This document shows, one piece after another, positions 26,092-34,411 of a stretch of DNA of 38,102 nucleotides. A model generated the notes under the pieces. The model was not told the DNA's origin. It searched no databases and saw nothing but the letters and a program-made list of their open reading frames with translations. The stretch lies in the NCBI RefSeq assembly GCF_001612965.1, contig NZ_BDBL01000062.1, positions 1 to 38,102 on the forward strand. Direction: 5' to 3'. Position 1 is the stretch's first letter, and every line of letters begins with the position of its first letter. The DNA is from Nocardia kruczakiae NBRC 101016. GTDB taxonomy: Bacteria; Actinomycetota; Actinomycetes; Mycobacteriales; Mycobacteriaceae. The position numbers and the translations under genes were made by a program.

Positions 26092-27209
26092 TCGCGCGGC
26101 TGTTGGTTCTGTGCGCGTGCGCACTGGTCACCGTGACCGGATGTGGCTGGCGCGGCGTGGATTCGCTGCCGTTGCCCGGGGCCCCCGGCCGCGGTCCGGA
26201 CGCCGCGATCTACCACGTCGAAATGGCGAATGTCGGTACGCTGGTGTCGAATTCGCCGGTCATGATCGACGACGTGGTGGTGGGCAGCGTCGGGTCGATC
26301 ACCGTGCACGGCTGGCACGCCGTGGTGGACGTCTCGGTGAAACCGGATGTGGTCGTGCCCGCGAATGTGGCGGCGACCATCGGGCAGACCAGCCTGCTCG
26401 GCTCGACCCATCTGGCGTTGAATCCGCCGGCCGGACAGGCGCCGAGCGGGCGCCTGCGGCCCGGGGCGACCGTGCCGCTGAACCGGACCTCGACCTATCC
26501 GTCGACCGAACAGACTCTCGCGTCGCTGTCGGTGGTGCTCAACGGCGGCGGGATGGGCCAGATCAACGACATCATCCACAATCTCGACGCCGCGTTCTCC
26601 GGTCGCGAGGGCGCCATCCACGACCTGATTCCGCGCCTGGACGCGTTCGTGACCGTGCTGGATCAGCAGCGCGACAATCTGCTCGCCACCGTGACCGGTC
26701 TGAATAGGATGGCGGAAACCTTTGCCCAGCAACGGGATACGGTCAGCGACACGTTGCGCCGGGTCGGCCCCGCGCTCGAGGTGCTGCTCACCGAGCGCCC
26801 GGCCATCACCACCGCCCTGGACAAGCTGCGCGCGTTCAGCGACACCGCGACCGGGGTGATCTCGCAGGTGCAGGCGGATCTGCTGACGAATCTGCACAAC
26901 CTCGAACCGACCCTGCGGGAACTGGCCGACGTGGGGTCGAAGATCGACGGTGCGGTCTCCTTTCTCACCGTGTTCCCCTACGGGCAGTACGGCATCGACC
27001 ACGGGATCCGCGGCGACTACGTCAATCTGTTCGCCACCATCGACCTCACCGTGCCGCGGTTGCGGCGCGAACTGCTGCTCGGCACGCCCCTGGGAGATCC
27101 GAATGCCGTGCTGCAGGCCATGGTCGGCGACCCTGGCTACGGCAAGCAGACCAACGACCCGCTGGGCGCACCGGTGAACCCGTCCGATCCGAACGGAGGC
27201 GGCCGATGA
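26088..27209 (+). CDS. mceE: Mce family lipoprotein MceE
   Basis: 373 residues from ATG 26088. The N-terminus MIARLLVLCACALVTVTGC is a lipoprotein signal with lipobox VTGC (Cys19), the hallmark of the fifth Mce subunit (LprK-like). The Mce domain follows (YHVEMANVGTLVSNSPVMID, DVVVGSVGSI) and then LNRTSTYPSTEQTLASLSVV and the helical region; FLTVFPYGQYG is the typical late motif. Overlaps mceD and mceF by 4 nt. Confidence 0.95.
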   Translation: MIARLLVLCACALVTVTGCGWRGVDSLPLPGAPGRGPDAAIYHVEMANVGTLVSNSPVMIDDVVVGSVGSITVHGWHAVVDVSVKPDVVVPANVAATIGQTSLLGSTHLALNPPAGQAPSGRLRPGATVPLNRTSTYPSTEQTLASLSVVLNGGGMGQINDIIHNLDAAFSGREGAIHDLIPRLDAFVTVLDQQRDNLLATVTGLNRMAETFAQQRDTVSDTLRRVGPALEVLLTERPAITTALDKLRAFSDTATGVISQVQADLLTNLHNLEPTLRELADVGSKIDGAVSFLTVFPYGQYGIDHGIRGDYVNLFATIDLTVPRLRRELLLGTPLGDPNAVLQAMVGDPGYGKQTNDPLGAPVNPSDPNGGGR

Positions 27210-28708
27210 TTCTCACCCGATTCGTCCGAGCGCAGCTGGTGATCTTCTCGATCCTGGCCGTGATCGGCATGGTGTCGATGGCCGTGCAGTACATGCGGCT
27301 GCCGACCCTCGCCGGCATCGGCACCATGAAGGTGACGCTGGAACTTCCGACCTCCGGCGGGCTGTACCGATTCGGCAACGTCACCTATCGCGGGGTCCAG
27401 ATCGGCAAGGTCACCTCCGTCGATCTGACCGACGACGCGGTGAAGGCGACCCTGGCGATCGACGGCGGCCACAAGATTCCCGCCGACCTGCGCGCGCAGG
27501 TGCGCAGTGTGTCGGCGGTGGGCGAGCAGTACGTCGACCTGCAACCACGCACCGACGCACCGCCGTATCTGCACGACGGATCCGTGATCGATGTGCGCGA
27601 CAGCACCGTTCCGCAGCCGGTGGGGCCGATGCTCGACGAACTCGACAGCCTGGTCGGCAGTATTCCGAAAGACCGGCTGCACGACATGCTCGACGAGGTG
27701 TTCACCGGTGTGAACGGCGCCCGCTACGACCTGCAGTCGCTGCTGAACTCGGCCGCGACCGTGGCCGCCGATGCGAATCGGACCGGCGACACCACCCGTG
27801 AGCTGCTGGCGAAGGCCGAGCCGCTGGTGGATTCGCAGGACCGCTCGGCCGATGCGATCCGGATCTGGGCGCGCAGCCTCGCCGGGGTGTCGGGACAGAT
27901 CGCCACCGACGACGAGCAGGTGCGGACGCTGCTGAACACCGGGCCGGGCGCCGCCCAGGAGGCGACGAAACTGCTGGATTCGGTGAAACTCACACTGCCC
28001 GTGCTGTTGTCGAATCTGACCTCGGTCGCGCAGCTGGGCGTCACCTATCACGCCGGGCTGGAACAGGTGCTGGTGTTGCTGCCGCCCGAGGTCTCGATCG
28101 TGCAGGCGGTGCAACCCACCAAGAACGCGCAGGGGTTGGGGCCCGGCGACTTCCGGATCAGCGGGATCTCGGATCCGCCGGCCTGTACGGTCGGCTTCCT
28201 GCCGCCGTCGGCATGGCGACCTCCGTCGGACACCACCACGATCGACACTCCGGACGGGCTGTACTGCAAGCTGCCACAGGATTCGCCCGTCGCGGTCCGC
28301 GGGGCGCGCAACTTCCCGTGTGCCGGCAAACCGGGTAAGCGGGCGCCGACAGCGGAGATCTGCAACAGCGACCAGGAGTACGAACCGGTGGCGCCGGACC
28401 AGCCGGTGGTGGGACCGTATCCGCGCGATCCGAATCTGGAATCGCAAGGCATCCCACCGGATTCGCGGTGGAATCCGCCCGCTCCCGCGCCGGCGGCCCC
28501 GTTGCCGCAGCTGCCGCAGCTCGAGCTGCCCAGGATTCCCGGGCTGAACGCACCCGCGGCATCGCGCACCGGGACCGAACCGTCGGTGGGATTCGCGCAC
28601 TACGACCCGCATACCGGGAACTATCTGGCGCCGGACGGAAAGATGTATCGGCGCGACGATCTGGCCGGCGCCCGGCCGGCGAGTTGGAAGGATATGGTGG
28701 CGCACTGA
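27206..28708 (+). CDS. mceF: Mce family protein MceF
   Basis: 500 residues, longest of the six. N-terminal helix (LVIFSILAVIGMVSMAVQY), Mce domain (VTLELPTSGGLYRFGNVTYR, GVQIGKVTSV), helical region, and a C-terminal extension of ~150 residues rich in Pro with paired Cys (PPACTVGFLPP; YCKL; FPCAGKPGKR; EICN) that likely form disulfides outside the membrane. A short conserved end reads YLAPDGKMYRRDDLAG. Last gene of the operon; a perfect hairpin starts at its stop codon. Confidence 0.94.
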   Translation: MILTRFVRAQLVIFSILAVIGMVSMAVQYMRLPTLAGIGTMKVTLELPTSGGLYRFGNVTYRGVQIGKVTSVDLTDDAVKATLAIDGGHKIPADLRAQVRSVSAVGEQYVDLQPRTDAPPYLHDGSVIDVRDSTVPQPVGPMLDELDSLVGSIPKDRLHDMLDEVFTGVNGARYDLQSLLNSAATVAADANRTGDTTRELLAKAEPLVDSQDRSADAIRIWARSLAGVSGQIATDDEQVRTLLNTGPGAAQEATKLLDSVKLTLPVLLSNLTSVAQLGVTYHAGLEQVLVLLPPEVSIVQAVQPTKNAQGLGPGDFRISGISDPPACTVGFLPPSAWRPPSDTTTIDTPDGLYCKLPQDSPVAVRGARNFPCAGKPGKRAPTAEICNSDQEYEPVAPDQPVVGPYPRDPNLESQGIPPDSRWNPPAPAPAAPLPQLPQLELPRIPGLNAPAASRTGTEPSVGFAHYDPHTGNYLAPDGKMYRRDDLAGARPASWKDMVAH

Positions 28709-28719
28709 GTCGAGTGCGC
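28700..28719. terminator. Hairpin between convergent mceF and Mce-associated gene
   Basis: Perfect 7-bp arms GCGCACT / AGTGCGC around a 6-nt loop, overlapping the mceF stop codon and ending 6 nt before the stop of the convergent gene. Likely a bidirectional terminator, without a T-tract. Confidence 0.6.
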
Positions 28720-28725
28720 TGCCGA

Positions 28726-29337
28726 TCAGACCGGATCGAACGAGGAGATCAACCACTTCCCGTCGATGTGCGACAGCGACACCTTGACGCTGCTCGACGT
28801 CATCGACGGATCGGGTCTGTCGGAGGTGGTGGTGGTCTGGTTGATGAACACCAGCACCACGGCCGATTCCGGATGGATCTGCTCGACCGCCGAACGGACC
28901 ACCGCCGCAGACGTTTTCACCGATTTCTGCTTCGCCGCCGGCGCCACCACCTGCTGGGTGAACTGCCCGTAGTAGGTGAGGAAATCTCCGGTCAGGAAGG
29001 ATTTCGCGGTGGTGAGATCGTGGTCCAGGGTATCGGGGGCATAGGACAGGATCGCGACCGAACCGTTGGTCGCGGCGGCGGTGGCCGCACGTTGCGCCGC
29101 CTCGTCGGTCTGCTGATCGGGCCGATACTGGGTGAAATACAAGCCTGTCGCCGCCGCGACGGATGCCACCGCGAGCGCGCCGAGCGCACCTACTCCGACA
29201 CCGGCACGATGGCCGCGCAGCCAGGACAGGGCAGCGCGTGGGCAGGAGGAATTTCCGGCCGCGTCGCCGGTTGCCGGCCCGCCGTGCGCACCGTCGACGG
29301 CGGTGGCGCCGGTATCGGATTCGGATGCTGTGCTCAT
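28726..29337 (-). CDS. Mce-associated membrane protein (short)
   Basis: 203 residues. A hydrophilic N-terminal ~45 residues is followed by a single membrane helix (GVGVGALGALAVASVAAATG) and an outside domain of the Mas/VirB8-like type: ILSYAPDTLDHDLTTAKSFL, TGDFLTYYGQFTQQVVAPAA, VVLVFINQTTTTSDRPDPSM and the end GKWLISSFDPV. Such proteins stabilise Mce complexes in mycobacteria. GGAG lies 8 nt before the ATG, which overlaps the upstream stop (ATGA). It points toward mceF rather than following it, unlike the common arrangement. Confidence 0.88.
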   Translation of the reverse strand: MSTASESDTGATAVDGAHGGPATGDAAGNSSCPRAALSWLRGHRAGVGVGALGALAVASVAAATGLYFTQYRPDQQTDEAAQRAATAAATNGSVAILSYAPDTLDHDLTTAKSFLTGDFLTYYGQFTQQVVAPAAKQKSVKTSAAVVRSAVEQIHPESAVVLVFINQTTTTSDRPDPSMTSSSVKVSLSHIDGKWLISSFDPV

Positions 29338-30281
29338 GGGACGAACTCCACTTTCGACATCTTGAGCCGGCCGTCGACGCGCTCCACGGTCACGCTCAAC
29401 CGCCAGGCGCGCGGTTCCTGTCTGGCGCCTGCGGAATTGGTTACCTCCGAGGTCGCCGCGACCAGGACCACGGCGGAGTCGTCGGTCATCGACTGCACCG
29501 CGGCGGCGTTGACCCTGCCCTGGGTGGCGACTTTGGACTGCTGGATCACCTTCGCGAAATCGTCTGCGCGCGACTGGAAATCGTTGCGGAAGCTACCCGT
29601 GGAATCATCGAGTACGCGCTTCACGTCATCGGCCGCATGATTGAAATCCAGTGAGGTCAGCGTGGTCACGCCCTGCCGCGCCGCCGCCACGAACTCCGCC
29701 TCGCGATGCTGCTTCGCCGTCACATCGTGATGGCGCCACATCATGTATCCGCTGCCGCCCAGTCCGGCGCACAAGACGATCGCCGCGATCGCCACGCCCG
29801 CCGTGCGCCGCCGGATATGCTGCCCGGCGCCCAGTCGTGGTCGTATGCGGCGACGGCTCTTCTCGGTCTCCGCGTCGGCATCGATAACCGCGTCGCCGCC
29901 CGTCGAGGACTGTTGCCGGGAAAGTGATCGGACCGCAGAGCTTTCCGGGGCGGAGGCTTCGTCGTTCAGTGTTCGCTCATTGCTCGAGGCGCCCTGCCGG
30001 GCCGACGCGACGACGTCCCGACCTCGAGTGGCGGCGTTGTCTACTGTGCCGGGCGCAGCGCCGTCGCTGTCCGGCGTGTCGTTCGCGGACGAGGGTTCGC
30101 TCGTCTGTGCGGCGGCCCCGGCGCGGCGGCGCAGGGTGGCCGCGCGGGCTCGGGCGCGGGCAGCGGCCGCGACCGCTTCCGCCGCTTCGGCCTCCGCCTC
30201 GGCTTCCGCGGCGGCCAGCAGCAGATCACGCTCGGTGATGTCCCCGGTATCCGGCGGCGTGGGGTGTTTTCCGGACGTCAC
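29334..30281 (-). CDS. Mce-associated membrane protein (long, with Ala/Glu/Arg-rich N-terminus)
   Basis: 315 residues from GTG 30281 (VTSGKHPTPPDTG), with GGAG at 7 nt. Residues ~15-60 are a highly charged helix or coiled coil (LLLAAAEAEAEAEAAEAVAA then ARARARAATLRRRAG). A disordered Ser/Asp-rich stretch follows, then a basic patch, one membrane helix (VAIAAIVLCAGLGGSGYMM) and a Mas/VirB8-like outer domain (AARQGVTTLTSLDFNHAADD ... FAKVIQQSKV ... VERVDGRLKMSKVEFVP). It is cotranscribed with the shorter paralogue. The cytosolic coil is longer than in most relatives and may bind a partner. Confidence 0.86.
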   Translation of the reverse strand: MTSGKHPTPPDTGDITERDLLLAAAEAEAEAEAAEAVAAAARARARAATLRRRAGAAAQTSEPSSANDTPDSDGAAPGTVDNAATRGRDVVASARQGASSNERTLNDEASAPESSAVRSLSRQQSSTGGDAVIDADAETEKSRRRIRPRLGAGQHIRRRTAGVAIAAIVLCAGLGGSGYMMWRHHDVTAKQHREAEFVAAARQGVTTLTSLDFNHAADDVKRVLDDSTGSFRNDFQSRADDFAKVIQQSKVATQGRVNAAAVQSMTDDSAVVLVAATSEVTNSAGARQEPRAWRLSVTVERVDGRLKMSKVEFVP

Positions 30282-30635
30282 TGCGTGCTCCGTTCGTCGG
30301 GCGGTGCCGGGCAGATCGGCGAGAACAATATTTTCACGCAACGAGAACTGTACTCTACCTGCGTGGACGGATGAAGGCTGTAGTTATTGCCGGATTCGCA
30401 TGTGACCTCGGGGATTGCCATTGCGGTTCCGGAGGGGAGGTCGATCTGTCGCAGGCGCGACTGTCGCCGACCTCGACGGTGCGTGGCTGGGAAAGTCTGC
30501 CCACCCGCACCTGATCCCGTTGTCGCCCAGGGCGGATCGCGAAGGTCCGCCCGGCCCTCGCCGCACGCGTGTTCGTCTCCCGGATGCGATGATCGGACTC
30601 GCATACGTTTCTGATCGGAGTCGAGGAGACAGCAG
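30282..30635. other. Divergent promoter region between Mce-associated and SDR genes
   Basis: 354 nt without a gene. The end near 30300-30360 is AT-rich and carries GAGAAC at two places 24 nt apart start to start. A perfect 7-bp inverted repeat GGGCGGA/TCCGCCC lies at 30530-30552, and a direct repeat at 30590-30623. No gene seen. Confidence 0.55.
30590..30623. promoter_or_regulatory. Direct repeat TGATCGGA(C/G)TCG just before the SDR gene
   Basis: Two 12-nt copies (30590-30601 and 30612-30623) with one mismatch, 22 nt apart start to start, about two helical turns. They end close to the ribosome-binding site of the SDR gene. Arrangement fits a regulator binding one face of DNA; the factor is unknown. 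Confidence 0.35.
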
Positions 30636-31433
30636 ATGAGCTTTCCGCAGCGGTACGGGCCGTGGGCGTTGGTGGTCGGTGCCGCGCTGGGACTGGGGGC
30701 CGAATTCTGCCGTCAGCTCGCCGAGCGCGGCTTGAACCTCGTCATGGTTGCGCTGGAGAAGGACGAACTCGACACGCTGGCAACGGATCTGGCCGACCGC
30801 TACGGCATCCGCACCCAGACGGTGACCGGAGACATCACCGCGCCCGAGGTGCTGGAATCGGTAGCGCTGCTGGTCGACGACGTCGAACTGGGCCTGGTCG
30901 TCTACAACGCCGGGCTCTCGGTCTGCGGCATGTGGCTGGACACACCGCTGGAGCGGCATCTGAAGACGATCGATATCAACGTGACCACGATGATGACCGT
31001 GTTGCACCGCTTCGTCCCGCCGATGATCGACCGCGGCCGCGGCGGGGTGATCCTGCTCAGCTCCATGTCCGGTCTGCTCGGCACTCCCATGTACGCCTCC
31101 TACGCGGGCACCAAGGCACTGACTCTGAATCTGGCCGAATCGCTGTGGGACGAATGGCGTCCGCACGGTGTCGACGTCGTCGCGGTCGTGCCCGGACCCA
31201 CCGACACCCCCGGCTACCGCGCCGACCAACCACGCACGATCCGCAATTCCCCGAAGGTCATGCCGGTAGCCCCGGTGGTCGCCGCCGGCTTGGCCGCACT
31301 CGGCAGACAACCCTCGGTGATCCCCGGCCGGGCCAACCGCTTCAACGGCACGCTGCTGTCGCGAATACTGCCCCGCAAGAAGGCGGTCGCCCTCATGGGC
31401 AAGAGCATGCGCGAGATGTACGCGGGGAAGTAG
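30636..31433 (+). CDS. Short-chain dehydrogenase/reductase (SDR)
   Basis: 265 residues. NAD(P)-binding turn VVGAALGLGAEF, VVYNAGLS, catalytic Ser in LLSSMSGLLG and the Tyr-Lys pair in ASYAGTKA. Its opening RYGPWALVVGAALGLG resembles the SDR at 14.7 kb; both belong to one Nocardia-type subfamily. GAGGAGA lies 6 nt before the ATG, so the start is firm. It stands alone, converging on the lipase gene over a hairpin. The substrate is unknown. Confidence 0.9.
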   Translation: MSFPQRYGPWALVVGAALGLGAEFCRQLAERGLNLVMVALEKDELDTLATDLADRYGIRTQTVTGDITAPEVLESVALLVDDVELGLVVYNAGLSVCGMWLDTPLERHLKTIDINVTTMMTVLHRFVPPMIDRGRGGVILLSSMSGLLGTPMYASYAGTKALTLNLAESLWDEWRPHGVDVVAVVPGPTDTPGYRADQPRTIRNSPKVMPVAPVVAAGLAALGRQPSVIPGRANRFNGTLLSRILPRKKAVALMGKSMREMYAGK

Positions 31434-31447
31434 ACCGCCGCGCGGTC
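31433..31447. terminator. Hairpin between convergent SDR and lipase genes
   Basis: Perfect GACCGC-CGC-GCGGTC beginning in the SDR stop codon; short GC-rich stem without T-tract. Terminator candidate for the plus-strand gene, possibly for both. Confidence 0.45.
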
Positions 31448-31493
31448 GGTGTCCGAATGCACTGGAGCCGAAGCGAATTCGCGTCGGGGCGGC

Positions 31494-32759
31494 TCAGAAG
31501 GTGAAGCGCGCGCCGACCCAGGCGAGGGCGTCGGGGAGCGAGGCCTGCAGGACGCCGCGATGGTCGGCGCCGGGGTAGGTGCGGTAGGTGAGCTGCTGAT
31601 CGGTCAGACGCAGGCGGGCGACCATCGCGTCGGTCGCCCGCGGGGGCACCGTCGTGTCGGCGCTGCCCTGCAACACCAGTAACGGCGCGTCGATGCGCAG
31701 CGTGCTGGGATCGTTGTCGGTCAGAACTCGAAGGAAGGGCGCGGCATCGCCCAGGGGGCTGAACGCGGCATCGGCGGGGAGGCCGCCCCAGCTGTCCGGT
31801 GCGCGCAGGGCGCCGATGCATCCGGTGTCGGCCTCGGGCAGCAGGCTCAGTGCGCGCGGCGTCAGGAAGCGAGCCGGATCGATATTCTCGGCGGTCTGCG
31901 CGCCACGAATCAGCAACGGCAGGAACGCATTCGAGTTGCCGAGCGTCCCGGCCAGGGCCTCGCCGGCTCCGACCGTACTCGCCACGCGCTGCGCCCCGAT
32001 GCCGAATTCCACCTGCGATGCCGGTGCGAGTGCCACGACGGCGCGCAGATCCAGTCCGGGTGCCCAGGCGCGGGCCTGCGCATCGGTGAAGATCGCCGCC
32101 TGGCCGCCTTGCGAGTGGCCGATCGCCGCCCATCGCGTACCGATCGACGCGTCGAGTTCCCGCGCGGCCAGCGCCATATCGGCGACGGCCCGCGCCTCGG
32201 GGGCGCCGATCAGATATCCGTGCGGGCCCGGCGTGCCGAGGCCCTGGTAATCGGTCTGCGCCACCGCGTATCCGGCCGCGAGCCAGCGCTGTTGCACCTC
32301 GCGCACCTGCGCGGTGTAGTCGTGGGCGGGATAGTCGGGGCCGGTATCGCGCGACGGCGCGCAGATATCGGCCACACCGGTGGTGCCGTGTGCCCACGAG
32401 ATGAGCGGCCAGCCGTCCGGCGGCGGTGTGCCGTCGGGGACCGCCAGCGTTCCCGAGACCGCCACCGGATTCCCCCGCAGATCCACCGAGCGGTACAGCA
32501 CGAGCAAATTCCGCGCCCCGGGCAGTCCCGGATCGCCGGTGATACTTCGGGCCCGGATCACCGAGCCGTGTGGTCCGGCGATCGCCTCGGACGGTGCGTC
32601 GTAGAAGGCCTGACCCTCCGGGACGGCTGTGCCGCCGGCGGGATCCGCCGCCGCGGTGGCCGTCGTGGCCGCGATCGAGACCAATGCCGCGACGACCAGC
32701 CGACCACGTCGTGCCCGGCGATTGCGGGCGATCTTGGTCGGTGTCGAAACGCGAGACAT
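31494..32759 (-). CDS. Secreted lipase (secretory lipase LIP family)
   Basis: 421 residues from ATG 32759. A signal peptide (RRGRLVVAALVSIAATTATA, cleavage likely after AAA) precedes the mature start at DPAGG. An alpha/beta-hydrolase of the secretory lipase family: SWAHGTTGVADICAPSRD, TDYQGLGTPGPHGYLIG, nucleophile elbow GHSQGG (Ser ~216), acid in LQGSADTTVPP and His in PGADHRGV. It would release fatty acids from acylglycerols or esters outside the cell, which an Mce importer or acyl-CoA ligase could then use; that link is by context only. The Shine-Dalgarno is weak. Confidence 0.88.
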   Translation of the reverse strand: MSRVSTPTKIARNRRARRGRLVVAALVSIAATTATAAADPAGGTAVPEGQAFYDAPSEAIAGPHGSVIRARSITGDPGLPGARNLLVLYRSVDLRGNPVAVSGTLAVPDGTPPPDGWPLISWAHGTTGVADICAPSRDTGPDYPAHDYTAQVREVQQRWLAAGYAVAQTDYQGLGTPGPHGYLIGAPEARAVADMALAARELDASIGTRWAAIGHSQGGQAAIFTDAQARAWAPGLDLRAVVALAPASQVEFGIGAQRVASTVGAGEALAGTLGNSNAFLPLLIRGAQTAENIDPARFLTPRALSLLPEADTGCIGALRAPDSWGGLPADAAFSPLGDAAPFLRVLTDNDPSTLRIDAPLLVLQGSADTTVPPRATDAMVARLRLTDQQLTYRTYPGADHRGVLQASLPDALAWVGARFTF

Positions 32760-33045
32760 GAATCCAACATAACCAGGCCGTGTGCGGCCCGGCCATCGCG
32801 CTGGAATCATTGTGGCTCAACTTGTCTGCATATCGATACCTCCGCGCAACCAGTCGGTTCGACGTCCGCGAACGGCATCGCATCGCTGTGCGCTGAAAGG
32901 TTGCTGAAATGGCGATATACGGCGGGACGACCGTCGGCCGTACCGGACCGGAATCCGCGATTCATCCGGAACGAGCGATGCCGCATTCCGCTTCCCCGGT
33001 AATCTCGGCGCGGAGACCGCTGGCCGAAACGAAGTGGAGCCGACT

Positions 33046-33939
33046 GTGACCGAATCAGCCGAGGTGTACCTCGCGGACGAACCCGACCGGCCCATCGTGG
33101 TCGGCGTCGACGGCTCGGAGATCTCCTATCAGGCGGTGGCCTGGGCCGCGGTCGATGCCGTCCTGCACGGGCGGCGTCTGGACATCGTCACCTCGGCCAC
33201 GCTGCCGACCGGTTTCGGCTCCGAGGTGTGGACGGGCGGCGCGGATTGGGTGCGCGAGGACGGTGAGCGCATCGTCGCCGAGGCGCGCCGGGTCGCCGGG
33301 TTGGTGAAGGGGCCGCTGGAGATCAATGCCGAGTTGGTGTTCGACCCGATCATCCCGACCCTGATCACACGTTCGGAACGGGCGTACCGCCTGGTCGTCG
33401 GTAGTCGCGGGCGCGGCGCCATTCGGCGGGCGCTGCTCGGTTCGGTGAGTTCGGCGGTGGTGCAGCGGGCGCACTGCCCGGTCGCGGTGATCCCCGGGAA
33501 TTCCGCGACCGACATGGTGACCGCGGCGAAGCCGGTGGTGGTCGGCGTCGACGGCACCGAGAACAGTGAACCCGCGATCGGCGTCGCCTTCGACGAGGCC
33601 TCGCGGCGGAAGGTGCCGCTGATCGCCGTGCACACGTGGAGCGATATCAGCCTGCCCGAGATCGCGGTGGCCGGCTGGGACACGCTGCGCGAATCCGAGC
33701 GCGCCGCGCTCTCGGAGAGTCTGGCCGGATGGCGGGAACAGTATCCGGATGTCGATGTGCGGCCGGTGGTGTGGGCCGATCGGCCGGCCCGTGCGCTGCT
33801 CGCCGAATCCGAACATTCGCAGCTGGTGGTGATCGGCAGTCATGGCCGGGGCGGATTCACCGGCATGCTGCTCGGTTCGACCGGTCATGCCCTGTTGCAG
33901 TCGTCCGAATGCCCGGTGATCGTGGTGCGCCGGCGGTGA
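33046..33939 (+). CDS. Tandem universal stress protein (UspA family)
   Basis: 297 residues with two USP domains, ~1-150 and ~155-297. Each starts with a PIVVGVDGS or PVVVGVDGT strand and ends with the ATP-binding loop G-2x-G-9x-G-S: VVGSRGRGAIRRALLGSVSS and VIGSHGRGGFTGMLLGSTGH. ATP-binding tandem USPs of this type act in dormancy and stress adaptation in mycobacteria. I prefer GTG 33046 because GGAG is 6 nt upstream; a GTG at 33034 overlaps that region. Divergent from the lipase gene across ~286 nt in which I see no other feature. Confidence 0.9.
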   Translation: MTESAEVYLADEPDRPIVVGVDGSEISYQAVAWAAVDAVLHGRRLDIVTSATLPTGFGSEVWTGGADWVREDGERIVAEARRVAGLVKGPLEINAELVFDPIIPTLITRSERAYRLVVGSRGRGAIRRALLGSVSSAVVQRAHCPVAVIPGNSATDMVTAAKPVVVGVDGTENSEPAIGVAFDEASRRKVPLIAVHTWSDISLPEIAVAGWDTLRESERAALSESLAGWREQYPDVDVRPVVWADRPARALLAESEHSQLVVIGSHGRGGFTGMLLGSTGHALLQSSECPVIVVRRR

Positions 33940-34101
33940 GACGTCTCCCGGGCGGCTGACCGTCCGAGCCGTTCGACAAGACCATCGCACACCGTCCGCG
34001 CGGGCCGGGATCACCGGTCCCGAGCGGCGTTGTGAGCCCGATTCCCGGGTGTGGCGGGACTTCGACGGGTTCCGAAAAAAAATTTTCCTAGCAAAACGAA
34101 G

Positions 34102-34124
34102 GGTCTCGAGGACCGCCCGAGACC
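34102..34124. terminator. Hairpin downstream of the stress protein gene
   Basis: Perfect 7-bp arms GGTCTCG / CGAGACC around 9 nt, 163 nt beyond the stress-protein stop. No T-tract. The distance makes a terminator role uncertain. Confidence 0.3.
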
Positions 34125-34174
34125 GTCGAGCGGTGTCGTGTGTGCACCACGCCGCACCCGGTTCCGCGAAAGCT

Positions 34175-34200
34175 GAAACTTCCGATCGGAAGTGAAACTT
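34175..34200. promoter_or_regulatory. 16-nt perfect palindrome flanked by GAAACTT repeats, probable operator
   Basis: ACTTCCGATCGGAAGT at 34178-34193 is its own reverse complement. GAAACTT occurs at 34175-34181 and again at 34194-34200, overlapping and flanking it. Such symmetry is typical of a dimeric regulator site. It lies ~280 nt before the first peptide gene. Confidence 0.55.
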
Positions 34201-34336
34201 GTTGTCGACCAAGCCAACTCGCCGAGCGTGGTGTGGTGCGTTCGGTGGACTCCGGTCCGTCTCCGGGGAACCGATTCCGTCCAGAAATTGCTAGAAAATA
34301 GCTACGAAGCGGTAGTGAAGCGGCTCCGAGTTTTAG

Positions 34337-34388
34337 AGGAGGTGCTTGCTTGAAAAGTGGACGCTTGATATGTTGCCTCGGTCACTAA
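34337..34388 (+). promoter_or_regulatory. Strong Shine-Dalgarno with candidate 12-codon leader peptide
   Basis: AGGAGGTG at 34337-34344 is a near-perfect ribosome-binding site with no gene behind it. A TTG at 34350 at 7-nt spacing opens a frame reading MKSGRLICCLGH and stops at 34386-34388, inside the first leader hairpin. Tandem Cys codons followed by hairpins resemble the layout of amino-acid attenuators. No proof that it is translated. Confidence 0.3.
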
Positions 34389-34405
34389 CCGGTACCGGCC
34401 GTGAC
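34381..34405 (+). ncRNA. Leader hairpin 1
   Basis: GTCAC (34381-34385) pairs with GTGAC (34401-34405), enclosing a self-complementary CCGGTACCGG core. Its 5' arm overlaps the end of the candidate leader peptide. Possible structured mRNA leader element. Confidence 0.3.
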
Positions 34406-34411
34406 TGATAA

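Noticed and set aside
19962..28708. Missing ATPase gene in the mce operon as evidence of a defective transporter
   Set aside because: In Mycobacteriales a single MceG/Mkl ATPase encoded elsewhere serves several mce operons.
34074..34086. A/T run near the centre of the leader as an insertion-sequence scar or origin element
   Set aside because: No flanking repeats, DnaA boxes or transposase remnants are visible.
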